Positions 1 through 9,062 of a stretch of DNA of 64,000 nucleotides are shown piece after piece; the first letter of the stretch is position 1; each line of letters opens with the position of its first letter. This DNA is from Streptomyces anulatus. GTDB lineage: Bacteria > Actinomycetota > Actinomycetes > Streptomycetales > Streptomycetaceae. A program made the translations under genes and the position numbers. The notes beneath the pieces are model-generated. The model did not search any database. It saw only the letters and a program-made list of their open reading frames with translations, and was not told the origin of the DNA. The stretch covers positions 1-64,000 of the forward strand of contig NZ_JOEZ01000024.1 in assembly GCF_000721175.1 (NCBI RefSeq), read 5' to 3'.

Positions 1-33
1 GATGTCGCAATCCACACCGAACCCGGAAGGCCC

Positions 34-1104
34 TCACTCGTTCAAGATCCCTAAGCCGTGGGATCCGTCACCAACCTCCATGGACAGAACACCTAGCACC
101 ACCGTCTCCGCCGCGTCGAAGCGGACGCCCACGACCGCGCCCTCGTCCGGGGTGTCCCGCAGGGCGCATTCGGCCTCCAGCACCGGCGCGTTCTCGGGCA
201 GCAGGCGTACGGTCACGTGGTTCCCCCGGAAGGTGCGGACGCCGACCGTGCAGCGCAGGCCGTCCTCCGGGGCGCCGATCAGGACGCCGGCGGGCCGGAC
301 GAGCAGATCGACCTCGCCCTGCGGGGAGCCGTCGGGCACCGGGACCTTGCCCCAGGCGGTGGCGGCGGCCTGTCCGGTCACGGTCGCCGCGGTGACGTTG
401 TCGAAGCCGAGGAACCGGGCGACGAACGCGGAGGCGGGGCGCTGCCAGACGTTCAGCGGGCTGCCCTCCTGCGCGATCCGGCCGCCCCGCATCACGACGA
501 CCTGATCGGCGAGCGCGAACGCCTCGCCCTGGTCGTGCGTGACGGCCAGCACGGTCGTGCCCAACTCCTGGAAGAGCGTGCGCAGCTCGACGACGAGCCG
601 TTCGCGGAGGCTGCGGTCGAGCTGGCCGAGCGGCTCGTCCAGCATCAGGAGCTTCGGGCGCGGGGCGAGGGCCCGGGCCAGGGCGACGCGCTGCTGCTCG
701 CCGCCGGACAGCGCGGCGACGGCGCGGCGTTCGGCCCCGGGCAGACCGACCAGCTCCAGCAGTTCGTGGACCCGGTGCTCGGCCTCGGCCCGTCCTGCGC
801 CGTGCATCCGGAGCCCGAAGGCGACATTGGCGCCGACATCACGGTGCGGGAAGAGCTGGTGGTCCTGGAACATCAGCCCGAGCCCGCGCCGGTGGACCGG
901 GACGCCCGCCTGGTCCCGGCCCGCCAGCAGGACCCGGCCGCCGTCCATGGGCTGGAGTCCGGCGACGGCCCGGAGCAGGGTGGACTTCCCGCTGCCGCTG
1001 GGACCGAGCAGGCAGACGATCCGGTGGTCGGCGACCTCCAGGTCCACCGCGTCCAGCGCCGTCCGCCCGCCGAACCGTACGGTGGCTGCCTGCAAGCTCA
1101 GCAT
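34..1104 (-). CDS. thiQ: Thiamine-type ABC transporter, ATP-binding protein (ThiQ-like)
   Basis: Cytoplasmic ATPase that would power the adjacent permease and lipoprotein. The 356-aa protein has a Walker A motif (GPSGSGKST, residues 34-42), the ABC signature (LSGGEQ, 132-137) and Walker B (LLMLDEP, 152-158). A C-terminal TOBE-like regulatory region of about 120 residues makes it longer than the E. coli ThiQ type and closer to the iron/spermidine class. The ATG at 1104 lies 5 nt after the permease stop, so the genes are probably co-transcribed. A longer in-frame reading back to 2388 only shadows the permease. Thiamine as substrate is inferred from the ThiB-like partner and the upstream TPP riboswitch. 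Confidence 0.9.
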   Translation of the reverse strand: MLSLQAATVRFGGRTALDAVDLEVADHRIVCLLGPSGSGKSTLLRAVAGLQPMDGGRVLLAGRDQAGVPVHRRGLGLMFQDHQLFPHRDVGANVAFGLRMHGAGRAEAEHRVHELLELVGLPGAERRAVAALSGGEQQRVALARALAPRPKLLMLDEPLGQLDRSLRERLVVELRTLFQELGTTVLAVTHDQGEAFALADQVVVMRGGRIAQEGSPLNVWQRPASAFVARFLGFDNVTAATVTGQAAATAWGKVPVPDGSPQGEVDLLVRPAGVLIGAPEDGLRCTVGVRTFRGNHVTVRLLPENAPVLEAECALRDTPDEGAVVGVRFDAAETVVLGVLSMEVGDGSHGLGILNE

Positions 1105-1109
1105 GTCGT

Positions 1110-2855
1110 TCAGAACTCCCCGGATCGGTCGGTGCGGATACGTTCGAGGAGCAGCAGCGACACCGCGCACACCAGCATCAGGATCGTGCTGAGGGCCATC
1201 GCCTGCCCGTAGTTGAGCTCCCCCGACCGGCCCAGCAGCCGGGCCACGGCCACCGGCAGGGTCGGGTTGTCCGGCCGCGCGATGAAGACCGTCGCGCCGA
1301 ACTCCCCGAGGGAGACGGCGAAGGCGAAGCCCGCCGCGACCAGCAACGCCCTTCGCACCAACGGTAGATCGACCTCCCGCCAGGCCCGCAGTGGCGAGGC
1401 CCCCAGCACGGCGGCGGCCTCCCGCAGCCGGTCGTCGACCGCGCGCAGCACGGGCAGCATGGTCCGTACGACGAAGGGGACACCGACCAGTGCCTGGGCC
1501 AGCGGGACCAGGATCCAGGAGGTCCGCAGGTCGAGCGGCGGCTTGTCCAGGGTGATCAGGAAGCCGAAGCCGACGGTGACGGCGGACACTCCGAGCGGCA
1601 GCATCAGCAGCGCGTCGAAGCCCCGGACCAGCCGTCCCGCCCGCCGGGTCAGGGCCGCCGCCGCGAGCCCGCCGACGACGAGGGCGATGAGCGTCGCGAC
1701 GAGCGCGTACCGCAGGGAGTTGCCGACGGCCTCCAGCGGCGGGACCAGGAAGGTGGAGGAGCCGCCGGACCCGGCCGACTGGAGGGCCCGGTAGTACCCG
1801 AAGCCGTACCCCCGGGCGCCGTCGGCTCCGTCGAGGGAACGCTCCACCAGCACCCCGAGCGGCAGCAGGATCAACAGCAGTGCCGTGAGCAGGACACCGC
1901 CGAGCAGCGCCCACTGTCCGGGGCCGCGGGGCCGGCGGGAGGTCTGCGCCGGGTCGACGAGCTTCAGCGCCCGCTCCCGGCGGCGTACGGTCGCGGCGTG
2001 CACGGCGAGGATCCCGCCGACCGCGGCGAACTGCACCAGGGTCAGCACGGCGGCCGTCGGCAGGTCCAGCAGTTGCGCGGTCTGCCGGTAGATCTCCACC
2101 TCCAGGGTGGAGTACGCCGGTCCGCCGAGGATCTGCACGACGCCGAAGGAGGTGAAGGTGAAGAGGAAGACCATCAGCGCGGCGGCGGCGACGGCCGGGG
2201 CGAGCGCGGGCAGCGTCACCCGGCGGAAGGCGGCGAACCGTCCGGCGCCGAGCACCCGGGCGGCCTCCTCCTGCCGGGGGTCCAGCTGGGACCAGAGCCC
2301 GCCCACCGTGCGTACGACAACGGCGTAGTTGAAGAAGACATGGGCCAGCAGGATCGCCCACACGGTCGTGTCGAGGCGGACGCCCCACAGCTCGTCGAGG
2401 AGCCCGCTGCGTCCGAGCAACGCCAGGAACGCGGTGCCGACGACGACGGTCGGCAGCACGAACGGCACGGTGACGACTGCCCGCAGCACCTGCTTGCCCG
2501 GGAAGTCGAACCGGGCGAAGACATACGCGCCGGGCAGGGCGATCAGCAGAGTGAGCGCGGTCGAGGCGAGGGCCTGCCAGGTCGTGAACCAGAGGACGTC
2601 GAGGATGTCCGGGCGGGCCAGTACCTCGCTGATCCGCCCGAACTGCCAGTCGCCCTCAGCCTTCAGCCCGCGGCCGACGATCGCGGTCACGGGATAGGCG
2701 AAGAACAGCGCGAAGAACGCGACGGGCACGGCCATCAGGCCGAGCCGCACAGCGGCCTGGCGCCGCCCGGACCCGCCACCGGCGGTCCGGACGGCCTCGG
2801 CTGCCTTCGCCTCCGGGTCTACTTCAGGACCAGCGACTGCCACGACCGGATCCAC
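1110..2855 (-). CDS. thiP: Thiamine-type ABC transporter, fused permease (ThiP-like)
   Basis: Membrane permease of 581 aa built from two fused BPD_transp_1 domains, as in ThiP and AfuB. Each half has an EAA-type loop that contacts the ATPase: EEAARVLGAG in the N-terminal half and LREAAAVLGAS in the C-terminal half. About twelve hydrophobic segments are visible after a short charged N-terminus. The proposed ATG at 2855 overlaps the end of the binding-protein gene by 37 nt, which suggests translational coupling. A slightly later start is possible. Together with its neighbours it forms a complete importer. Confidence 0.9.
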   Translation of the reverse strand: MDPVVAVAGPEVDPEAKAAEAVRTAGGGSGRRQAAVRLGLMAVPVAFFALFFAYPVTAIVGRGLKAEGDWQFGRISEVLARPDILDVLWFTTWQALASTALTLLIALPGAYVFARFDFPGKQVLRAVVTVPFVLPTVVVGTAFLALLGRSGLLDELWGVRLDTTVWAILLAHVFFNYAVVVRTVGGLWSQLDPRQEEAARVLGAGRFAAFRRVTLPALAPAVAAAALMVFLFTFTSFGVVQILGGPAYSTLEVEIYRQTAQLLDLPTAAVLTLVQFAAVGGILAVHAATVRRRERALKLVDPAQTSRRPRGPGQWALLGGVLLTALLLILLPLGVLVERSLDGADGARGYGFGYYRALQSAGSGGSSTFLVPPLEAVGNSLRYALVATLIALVVGGLAAAALTRRAGRLVRGFDALLMLPLGVSAVTVGFGFLITLDKPPLDLRTSWILVPLAQALVGVPFVVRTMLPVLRAVDDRLREAAAVLGASPLRAWREVDLPLVRRALLVAAGFAFAVSLGEFGATVFIARPDNPTLPVAVARLLGRSGELNYGQAMALSTILMLVCAVSLLLLERIRTDRSGEF

Positions 2856-3916
2856 TGCTCACGGTTGGCGGTGATCTTCTCGGGCGCGACGGTGGGCGGC
2901 GCCTCGACGCTCTCGCCGAACTTCGTGAACAGCTCCGGCAGCTTCGCGTCCTTCACGACCGGGTTCACGAACATGTTCAGCGGCATGTCCTCCTGGAACG
3001 TCTTGCTGATCAGGAAGTCCAGCAGCGCCTTGCCGCCCGGCTCGTTCTTCGCCCCGGTCAGCAGCCCCGCGTACTCGGTCTGCCGGAAGCAGGTGCCGGT
3101 GGCGACCCCGGTGGGGGCCTCCTTCGGCTGCGGGTCGGCGTAGAGCACCTCGACGGGCGGGCTGGAGGCGTAACTGACGACCAGCGGCCGGTCCGCGTTG
3201 GCCTTCCTGCCGCCCGCGGAGCCGGAGAACTCCTCGTTGTACGCCTGCTCCCAGCCGTCGACGACCTTGACGCCGTTGGCCTTCAGCTTCTTCCAGTACG
3301 CCTCGTAGCCGTCCTCGCCCCGGGCGGCGATGGTGCCGAGGAGGAAGCCCAGACCGGGCGAGGAACTCGCGGCGTTCTCGGTGACCAGGAGGTTCTTGTA
3401 CGCGGGCTTCAGCAGGTCCTCGAAGGTCTTCGGCGGCGCGAGCTTCTTGTCGGCGAAGTACTTCTTGTCGTAGTTGACGCAGATGTCGCCGGTGTCGACG
3501 GGCGTCACCCGGTGCTTCTCGTCCGTCTGCGTGTCCGCCGCGACCGTGTCCAGGCCCTTGGCCTCGTACGCGGTGAACAGACCGTTGTCGAGGGCGCGGG
3601 AGAGCAGGGTGTTGTCGACGCCGAAGAAGACGTCGCCGCGCGGGGAGCCCTTGGTCAGGATCTCCTGGTTGAGCGCGGCCCCGGCATCGCCGCTCTTGAG
3701 GATCTCGACGGTGTAGCCGGTCTCCTTCGTGAACGCCTTCAGCACCTTGTCCGAGACGCTGAAGGAGTCGTGACTGACCAGGGTCACGGTCTTGGATCCG
3801 CTGCCCTTGGACGCCCCGGAGCCCGACGGGCCGTCGTCGCTTCCGCAGCCCGCGAGCACGGTGACGCCGAGAGCGGCGGCGAGCGCGGTCGCCGCGTACT
3901 TCGTGGTGGTGTTCAT
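2819..3916 (-). CDS. thiB: Thiamine ABC transporter substrate-binding lipoprotein (ThiB-like)
   Basis: Extracellular lipoprotein of 365 aa that would capture thiamine or a phosphate ester and deliver it to the permease. A short Lys N-region and Ala-rich segment lead to a lipobox (LAGC, Cys24), followed by a Gly/Ser linker. The mature domain opens with the VTLVSHDSFSVS block typical of the ThiB branch. I chose the ATG at 3916 because an AGGAGG-like ribosome site lies just upstream (3920-3928). A longer reading to 3994 runs into the leader RNA and would spoil the signal peptide. First gene of the importer operon. Confidence 0.92.
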   Translation of the reverse strand: MNTTTKYAATALAAALGVTVLAGCGSDDGPSGSGASKGSGSKTVTLVSHDSFSVSDKVLKAFTKETGYTVEILKSGDAGAALNQEILTKGSPRGDVFFGVDNTLLSRALDNGLFTAYEAKGLDTVAADTQTDEKHRVTPVDTGDICVNYDKKYFADKKLAPPKTFEDLLKPAYKNLLVTENAASSSPGLGFLLGTIAARGEDGYEAYWKKLKANGVKVVDGWEQAYNEEFSGSAGGRKANADRPLVVSYASSPPVEVLYADPQPKEAPTGVATGTCFRQTEYAGLLTGAKNEPGGKALLDFLISKTFQEDMPLNMFVNPVVKDAKLPELFTKFGESVEAPPTVAPEKITANREQWIRSWQSLVLK

Positions 3917-4008
3917 GTGATTCCTCCTGGAGGTGACCAGGAAGAGACGCGGCCCCGCCCGCTGTCCGGCGAACCGGAAGAGGGCAGGGCGCAACAGCTT
4001 GAGTAAGG

Positions 4009-4110
4009 TCCGAACTTCCTACCCGGAATGACCCGGGCGAGGTTCAGAGGGTCTGCGGCCAACCTGTCCTTGGTGCCGCACTCTCAGCGCTGTGGCGCTC
4101 CCCTGTCGGA
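4009..4110 (-). promoter_or_regulatory. TPP (THI-box) riboswitch upstream of thiBPQ
   Basis: Read on the minus strand, the leader contains the hallmark blocks of the TPP aptamer in order: GCTGAGAGT (pyrimidine-sensing arm), ACCCTCTGAACCT, then CCGGGTCATTCCGGGTAGGAA. The ends 4106-4110 and 4009-4013 can pair as a closing P1 stem. The aptamer ends about 90 nt before the thiB ATG. That spacing fits translational or terminator control, but I could not identify the expression platform. Binding of TPP would be expected to switch the importer off. Confidence 0.93.
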
Positions 4111-4215
4111 ATATGAAGTTGATTTCGGCCCAGGCTACACCGGCGGTTTTCGGCCGGGCGAGGTGAGGTCACCAGGCCCGGTGCGGTCGTCGGTGCTTGT
4201 CCGGTCGCCGGTCTC

Positions 4216-5322
4216 TCAGCGCTCGGAGGCCGCCAGCTGCCCGCAGGCCCCGTCGATCTCCTGGCCACGGGTGTCCCGGACGGTGACGGGCACGCCATGG
4301 GCCGCGATGGCGTCGACGAACGCCTTCTCGTCCTCGGGCCGGGAGGCGGTCCACTTGGAACCGGGTGTGGGGTTCAGCGGGATCAGGTTGACGTGCACCC
4401 GCTTGCCCTTGAGCAGCCGGCCGAGCAGGTCGCCGCGCCAGGCCTGGTCGTTGATGTCCCGGATCAGGGCGTACTCGATGGAGATCCGGCGGCCGGACTT
4501 CTCCGCGTACTCCCAGGCGGCGTCGAGCACCTCTCGGACGTTCCACCGGGTGTTGACGGGGACCAGGGTGTCGCGCAGCTCGTCGTCCGGGGCGTGCAGC
4601 GAGACGGCGAGGCGGCACTTGAAGCCCTCGTCGGCGAAGCGCAGCATGGCCGGGACGAGACCCACGGTGGAGACGGTGATCCCGCGCTGCGAGAGGCCGA
4701 GGCCGTCCGGCTCCGGGTCGGTGAGCCGGCGGATCGCGCCGACGACGCGGTTGTAGTTGGCGAGCGGCTCGCCCATACCCATGAAGACGATGTTGGACAG
4801 CCGCGCGGGGCCGCCGGGCACCTCGCCGTCGCGCAGCGCGCGCATGCCGTCGACGATCTGGTGCACGATCTCGGCGGTCGACAGGTTGCGGTCGAGGCCG
4901 GCCTGCCCGGTGGCGCAGAAGGGGCAGTTCATCCCGCAGCCGGCCTGCGAGGAGATGCACATCGTGACGCGCTCCGGATAGCGCATCAGGACGGACTCGA
5001 CGAGCGTCCCGTCGTGCAGCTTCCACAGGGTCTTGCGCGTGGTGTCGTCGTCGCAGCTGATGTGCCGGATCACGGACATCAGCTCGGGGAACAGTGCCTC
5101 GGCGAGCTTCTCCCGCGACGCAGCCGGGATGTTGGTCCACTCGGCCGGGTCGTGCGCGTACCGCGCGAAGTAGTGCTGCGAGAGCTGCTGGGCGCGGAAC
5201 GGCTTCTCACCGGTCGCGGCGACCGCTTCCTTGCGCTCGGCGGGCGTGAGGTCGGCGATGTGCCGCGGCGGCTTCTTGGCTCCGCGGGGCGCGACGAAAG
5301 TGAGTTCTCCGGGCTTAGGCAT
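4216..5322 (-). CDS. rlmN: Dual-specificity RNA methyltransferase RlmN (23S rRNA A2503 / tRNA A37)
   Basis: Radical-SAM enzyme of 368 aa that adds a C2 methyl to adenosine 2503 of 23S rRNA and, in the family, to A37 of tRNAs. The [4Fe-4S] motif CxxxCxxC is at Cys129, Cys133 and Cys136 (sequence CGMNCPFC). The second conserved cysteine pair needed for ping-pong methyl transfer is visible at Cys122 and near residue 360 in GACGQL. Length is normal for the family. It lies downstream of cdsA with a hairpin between them, and its transcript would run toward the TPP leader. Confidence 0.96.
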   Translation of the reverse strand: MPKPGELTFVAPRGAKKPPRHIADLTPAERKEAVAATGEKPFRAQQLSQHYFARYAHDPAEWTNIPAASREKLAEALFPELMSVIRHISCDDDTTRKTLWKLHDGTLVESVLMRYPERVTMCISSQAGCGMNCPFCATGQAGLDRNLSTAEIVHQIVDGMRALRDGEVPGGPARLSNIVFMGMGEPLANYNRVVGAIRRLTDPEPDGLGLSQRGITVSTVGLVPAMLRFADEGFKCRLAVSLHAPDDELRDTLVPVNTRWNVREVLDAAWEYAEKSGRRISIEYALIRDINDQAWRGDLLGRLLKGKRVHVNLIPLNPTPGSKWTASRPEDEKAFVDAIAAHGVPVTVRDTRGQEIDGACGQLAASER

Positions 5323-5349
5323 GGTTCATCCAGTGTGGCAGACAGACGG

Positions 5350-5386
5350 GTGAGGGCCCGCCGCCCTGTGGACGACGGACCCTCAC
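5350..5386 (-). terminator. Hairpin between cdsA and rlmN
   Basis: An 11-nt inverted repeat (GTGAGGGCCCG paired with CGGACCCTCAC, one mismatch) is separated by about 15 nt. No T-tract follows on the minus strand. It may be a weak terminator or processing site between the two genes. Confidence 0.45.
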
Positions 5387-5424
5387 TCGTAGAACGTGCA
5401 GGTGAGAAGGGGGGCCAGGCCCGC

Positions 5425-6510
5425 TCAGCCGGAGCCCACGAACAGCACCAGCAGCAGCCATACGACCGGTGCGGTCGGCAGGAGCGAGTCCAGCCGGTCC
5501 ATGATGCCGCCGTGACCGGGGAGCAGGGTGCCCATGTCCTTGATCCCGAGGTCCCGCTTGATCATGGACTCGCCCAGGTCGCCGAGGGTGGCGCTGGCGG
5601 CGACCGCGAAGCCGAGCAGCAGACCCTGCCACCAGGCGCCGCCGTCGATCAGGAACTCCATGCACAGCGCGCCGGCGACCATCGCGAAGCCCACGGCTCC
5701 GAACAGGCCCTCGCGGGTCTTGCCGGGGCTGATGCGCGGGGCCAGCTTGTGCTTGCCGAAGCGCCAGCCGACCGCGTAGGCCCCCGTGTCGCTGACCACG
5801 GTGAGGACGAGGAAGGTCAGGACCCGCCACGCCCCGTCGTCCGCCGTCAGCAGCAGGGCGACGAAGGTGGCCAGGAAGGGTACGTAGAACGCCGCGAAGA
5901 CCCCGGCCGTGACGTCCTTGAGATACCCGTCCGGCGGCTCGGTCATCCGCCAGACCAGCACCGCGAGGGCGGTCAGGGCCATCGCGGTCCAGGCCCCCTC
6001 GGGCCCCCGTGCGTAGCCGGCGACGACCATCGCCGCTCCGCCGACGGCCAGCGGCACCAGGGGCGCCTTGATGCCCTTGCTTTCCTGGAGGCGGGAGGTG
6101 AGCTCCCACAGGCCGACGACGACGGCGATCACTATGACGCCGACGAAGACGGCCTTCACGATGAACAGCGAGAGGCCGATGACGGCGCCGAGACCCACGC
6201 CGACCCCTATGGCGGCGCGCAGATCACGCCCCGCACGCTTCTTCTGCGGCGGTGGCGGCAGCGGGGTGGACATGGGCTCCTGCGGCATCTCGTCACGGAA
6301 CAGGGGGCCGCTCACGTGAGCGGCAGCCCTGTCCCGGTCGTCGCGGTCGACTGCGTCTCTACCTGCGTCGGGAACGTCCGGCACGTTGGGCATGGGCCGA
6401 GTCTGCTGGGCGTCACGCACATCGTGGGCAGGACCCGCCGGGGCAGCGCTCAACTCGGGCGTGCCCCAGTAACCGGCTCCTTGCGGGGCACCCCAGGAAG
6501 AGTCGTTCAT
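5425..6510 (-). CDS. cdsA: Phosphatidate cytidylyltransferase
   Basis: Integral membrane enzyme of 361 aa making CDP-diacylglycerol from phosphatidate and CTP, the branch point of phospholipid synthesis. The first 120 residues or so are a polar, acidic cytosolic extension common in actinobacteria. About eight membrane segments follow, then the CDS signature near the C-terminus: SMIKRDLGIKD, then GHGGIMDRLD. Its ATG shares one base with the frr stop (TGATG), so the two genes are translationally coupled. Confidence 0.96.
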   Translation of the reverse strand: MNDSSWGAPQGAGYWGTPELSAAPAGPAHDVRDAQQTRPMPNVPDVPDAGRDAVDRDDRDRAAAHVSGPLFRDEMPQEPMSTPLPPPPQKKRAGRDLRAAIGVGVGLGAVIGLSLFIVKAVFVGVIVIAVVVGLWELTSRLQESKGIKAPLVPLAVGGAAMVVAGYARGPEGAWTAMALTALAVLVWRMTEPPDGYLKDVTAGVFAAFYVPFLATFVALLLTADDGAWRVLTFLVLTVVSDTGAYAVGWRFGKHKLAPRISPGKTREGLFGAVGFAMVAGALCMEFLIDGGAWWQGLLLGFAVAASATLGDLGESMIKRDLGIKDMGTLLPGHGGIMDRLDSLLPTAPVVWLLLVLFVGSG

Positions 6511-7067
6511 CAGACTTCGAGCAGCTCGGCTTCCTTGTGCTTGAGCAGCTCGTCCACCTGCGTGACGTACTTCGCGGTGGTGTCGTCGAGCTCCTTCTCG
6601 GCGCGGCGCACCTCGTCCTCGCCGGACTCCTTGTCCTTGACGAGCTTGTCGAGGGTCTCCTTGGCCTTGCGGCGGATGGAGCGGATCGAGATCTTGGAGT
6701 CCTCGGCCTTGGTCTTGGCGACCTTGATGTACTCCTTGCGGCGGTCCTGGGTGAGCTCGGGGAACGTCACCCGGATGATATTGCCGTCGTTGCTCGGGTT
6801 GACGCCGAGGTCGGAGTCGCGGATCGCCTGCTCGATGTTGCGCAGCGCGGTCTTGTCGAACGGCGTCACGACGGCCATCCGCGCCTCGGGAACCGAGAAC
6901 GAGGCCAGCTGGTTGATCGGGGTCAGCGCGCCGTAGTAGTCGGCGACGATCTTGTTGAACATCGCCGGGTGCGCGCGGCCGGTACGGATCGCGGCGAAGT
7001 CCTCTTTCGCGACGACAACGGCCTTCTCCATCTTCTCCTCGGCCTCGAGGAGGATTTCTTCGATCAC
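6510..7067 (-). CDS. frr: Ribosome recycling factor
   Basis: The 185-aa cytosolic factor works with EF-G to split the post-termination ribosome. The sequence begins with the family-typical [14 protein letters not shown] and contains the RTGRAHP block. Length is exactly the usual 185. I chose GTG at 7067 because it gives the canonical N-terminus and has an AGGAG ribosome site a few bases upstream. A longer reading to 7235 is not family-like. It lies downstream of pyrH and is coupled to cdsA. Confidence 0.97.
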   Translation of the reverse strand: MIEEILLEAEEKMEKAVVVAKEDFAAIRTGRAHPAMFNKIVADYYGALTPINQLASFSVPEARMAVVTPFDKTALRNIEQAIRDSDLGVNPSNDGNIIRVTFPELTQDRRKEYIKVAKTKAEDSKISIRSIRRKAKETLDKLVKDKESGEDEVRRAEKELDDTTAKYVTQVDELLKHKEAELLEV

Positions 7068-7188
7068 CACGTGCTCCTGCGTGTCTTGGGTGGGCCCGGC
7101 GTCGTCATCGCCGGGCCCTCGGGTCCTGCGTCGCGTCCTCACCTGCACGGTGTCCGACCGGCAGGCCGTTGTCCATCCTGGGGGGCCG

Positions 7189-7965
7189 TCAGGCCCGGGT
7201 GCTCTCGTCGCTGACGAGCGTGCCGATCTTCTCACCCTTGACCGCGCGAGCGATATTGCCCTCGGCTGTCAGCTCGAAGACGAGGATCGGGAGCTGGTTG
7301 TCACGGCAGAGCGTGATGGCGGTGGCGTCGGCGACCTTCAGGTCGCGGGTGATCACCTCGCCATACTCCAGCGCGTCGAACTTCACCGCGTCGGGGTTGG
7401 TCTTCGGATCGGAGTCGTAGACCCCGTCCACGCCGTTCTTCCCCATGAGCAGCGCCTCGGCGTCGATCTCCAGGGCGCGCTGGGCGGCGGTGGTGTCGGT
7501 GGAGAAGTACGGCATGCCCATACCGGCACCGAAGATCACCACGCGCCCCTTCTCCAGGTGCCGTACGGCACGGAGCGGGATGTACGGCTCGGCGACCTGG
7601 CCCATGGTGATGGCGGTCTGGACGCGCGAGTCGATGCCCTCCTTCTCCAGGAAGTCCTGGAGTGCGAGGCAGTTCATGACGGTGCCGAGCATGCCCATGT
7701 AGTCGGACCGGGCCCGGTCCATGCCGCGCTGCTGGAGCTCGGCACCACGGAAGAAGTTGCCTCCCCCGATGACCACCGCGATCTGGGCGCCGTCGCGTAC
7801 GACGGCGGCGATCTCGCGGGCGATGGTGTGCACGACGTCGGGGTCGACGCCGAGGCCGCCGCCACCGGCGAACGCCTCACCGGAGAGCTTCAGCATGAAG
7901 CGCCCGGAACCCTTGTCGTCGTCATGCTTGTCGTCGGCCTGAATGGCGTCCGCGCCCTTGTCCAT
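7189..7965 (-). CDS. pyrH: UMP kinase
   Basis: UMP kinase of 258 aa, amino-acid-kinase fold, phosphorylating UMP to UDP. The glycine-rich start of the fold ([12 protein letters not shown]), IGGGNFFRG and the [12 protein letters not shown] block are all present. There is an N-terminal extension of about 20 residues rich in Asp and Lys compared with E. coli. The ATG at 7965 follows a GAGGAG ribosome site. Standard order rpsB-tsf-pyrH-frr-cdsA. Confidence 0.97.
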   Translation of the reverse strand: MDKGADAIQADDKHDDDKGSGRFMLKLSGEAFAGGGGLGVDPDVVHTIAREIAAVVRDGAQIAVVIGGGNFFRGAELQQRGMDRARSDYMGMLGTVMNCLALQDFLEKEGIDSRVQTAITMGQVAEPYIPLRAVRHLEKGRVVIFGAGMGMPYFSTDTTAAQRALEIDAEALLMGKNGVDGVYDSDPKTNPDAVKFDALEYGEVITRDLKVADATAITLCRDNQLPILVFELTAEGNIARAVKGEKIGTLVSDESTRA

Positions 7966-7993
7966 GGAAATTCTCCTCGTGCACATACGAAGA

Positions 7994-8038
7994 AGGCCAT
8001 TGCCGGTGGGTCTGGTGTCCCTACAGCGGCAATGGCCT
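7994..8038 (-). terminator. Hairpin between tsf and pyrH
   Basis: A perfect 12-nt inverted repeat (AGGCCATTGCCG with CGGCAATGGCCT) sits between tsf and pyrH. A second short hairpin lies at 8084-8109. No clear T-tract follows. These probably terminate or attenuate part of the rpsB-tsf transcript before pyrH. Confidence 0.55.
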
Positions 8039-8126
8039 CCTCGTCAGATCTGCGGTCGTCCGGCGTGGGTGCGGCCGTCGACTGCACCAGACCCTATCGG
8101 GTCCGGTGCTGTTCGCCCGGACGGAC

Positions 8127-8963
8127 TCAGATGCCGACCTTGATGCGCGAGAAGCGCTTCAGGGTGACACCGGCCTCGTCCAGGACCTTCTGAACCGACT
8201 TCTTGGCGTCCAGCGCGTACGGCTGGCCGAGGAGGGTGGCCTCCTTGAAGAAGCCGTTGACGCGACCCTCGACGATCTTCGGGAGCGCGGCCTCGGGCTT
8301 GCCCTCGGCGCGCGTGGTCTCCTCGGCGACGCGGCGCTCGGCCTCGACGACCTCGGCCGGGACGTCCTCGCGGGACAGGTACTTCGGGGCGAAGGCGGCG
8401 ATGTGCTGCGCGATGCCCTTGGCCAGCTCGGCGTCGGCCTTGTCCAGCTCGACCAGAACACCGATCTGCGGGGGCAGGTCGGGCATGGTGCGGTGCATGT
8501 ACACGGAGACGAAGGCGCCGGTGAACTGCGCGAAGCGGTCCAGGACGATCTTCTCGCCGAGGTTGGCGTTGGCCTCGTCGACGTACGCCTGGACGGTCTT
8601 GCCGGCCTCGATCTCGGAGGCGAGCAGCGCGTCGATGTCGGCCGGGGAGGTCGCGGCGACGTGAGCGGCGAGCGTGTTGGCGACGGCCTGGAACTTCTCG
8701 CCCTTGGCGACGAAGTCCGTCTCGCACTTCAGCTCGAGGATGACGCCGGACGTCTGGTCCTCGGAGACGAGGGAGACGACGGCACCGTTCTCGGCAGAAC
8801 GGCCCTCGCGCTTGGCGACGCCCTTCTGGCCCTTGATACGGAGCGCCTCGACGGCCTTGTCGACGTTGCCGTCGGCCTCGTCGAGCGCCTTCTTGCAGTC
8901 CATCATGCCGGCGCCGGTGAGCTCGCGGAGCTTCTTGACGTCAGCGGCGGTGTAGTTCGCCAT
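8127..8963 (-). CDS. tsf: Translation elongation factor Ts
   Basis: The 278-aa guanine-nucleotide exchange factor reloads EF-Tu with GTP. The N-terminal UBA-like module (VKKLRELTGAGMMDCKKAL) is followed by the EF-Tu-contacting core motif CETDFVAKGEKF, in family order and at normal length. Immediately downstream of rpsB, as in most bacteria. Confidence 0.97.
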   Translation of the reverse strand: MANYTAADVKKLRELTGAGMMDCKKALDEADGNVDKAVEALRIKGQKGVAKREGRSAENGAVVSLVSEDQTSGVILELKCETDFVAKGEKFQAVANTLAAHVAATSPADIDALLASEIEAGKTVQAYVDEANANLGEKIVLDRFAQFTGAFVSVYMHRTMPDLPPQIGVLVELDKADAELAKGIAQHIAAFAPKYLSREDVPAEVVEAERRVAEETTRAEGKPEAALPKIVEGRVNGFFKEATLLGQPYALDAKKSVQKVLDEAGVTLKRFSRIKVGI

Positions 8964-9006
8964 GAGTCTGTATGTCTCTCTCGAAGTCTGAAAGATCTAC
9001 GGGTGA

Positions 9007-9044
9007 ACGGCGGGGGCGACGCTTGTGGCGTCGGCCCCCGCCGT
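9007..9044 (-). terminator. Strong GC hairpin between rpsB and tsf
   Basis: ACGGCGGGGGCGACGC pairs with GCGTCGGCCCCCGCCGT across a loop of about five bases. No T-run follows. It is likely a partial terminator or stabilising stem that lowers tsf expression relative to rpsB. Confidence 0.6.
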
Positions 9045-9062
9045 CAGTAGCCGTGACGGGTG

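Noticed and set aside
34..2388. 784-codon minus-strand frame
   Set aside because: Only the part from 1104 is the ATPase gene; the upstream part shadows the permease in another frame and has no family content.
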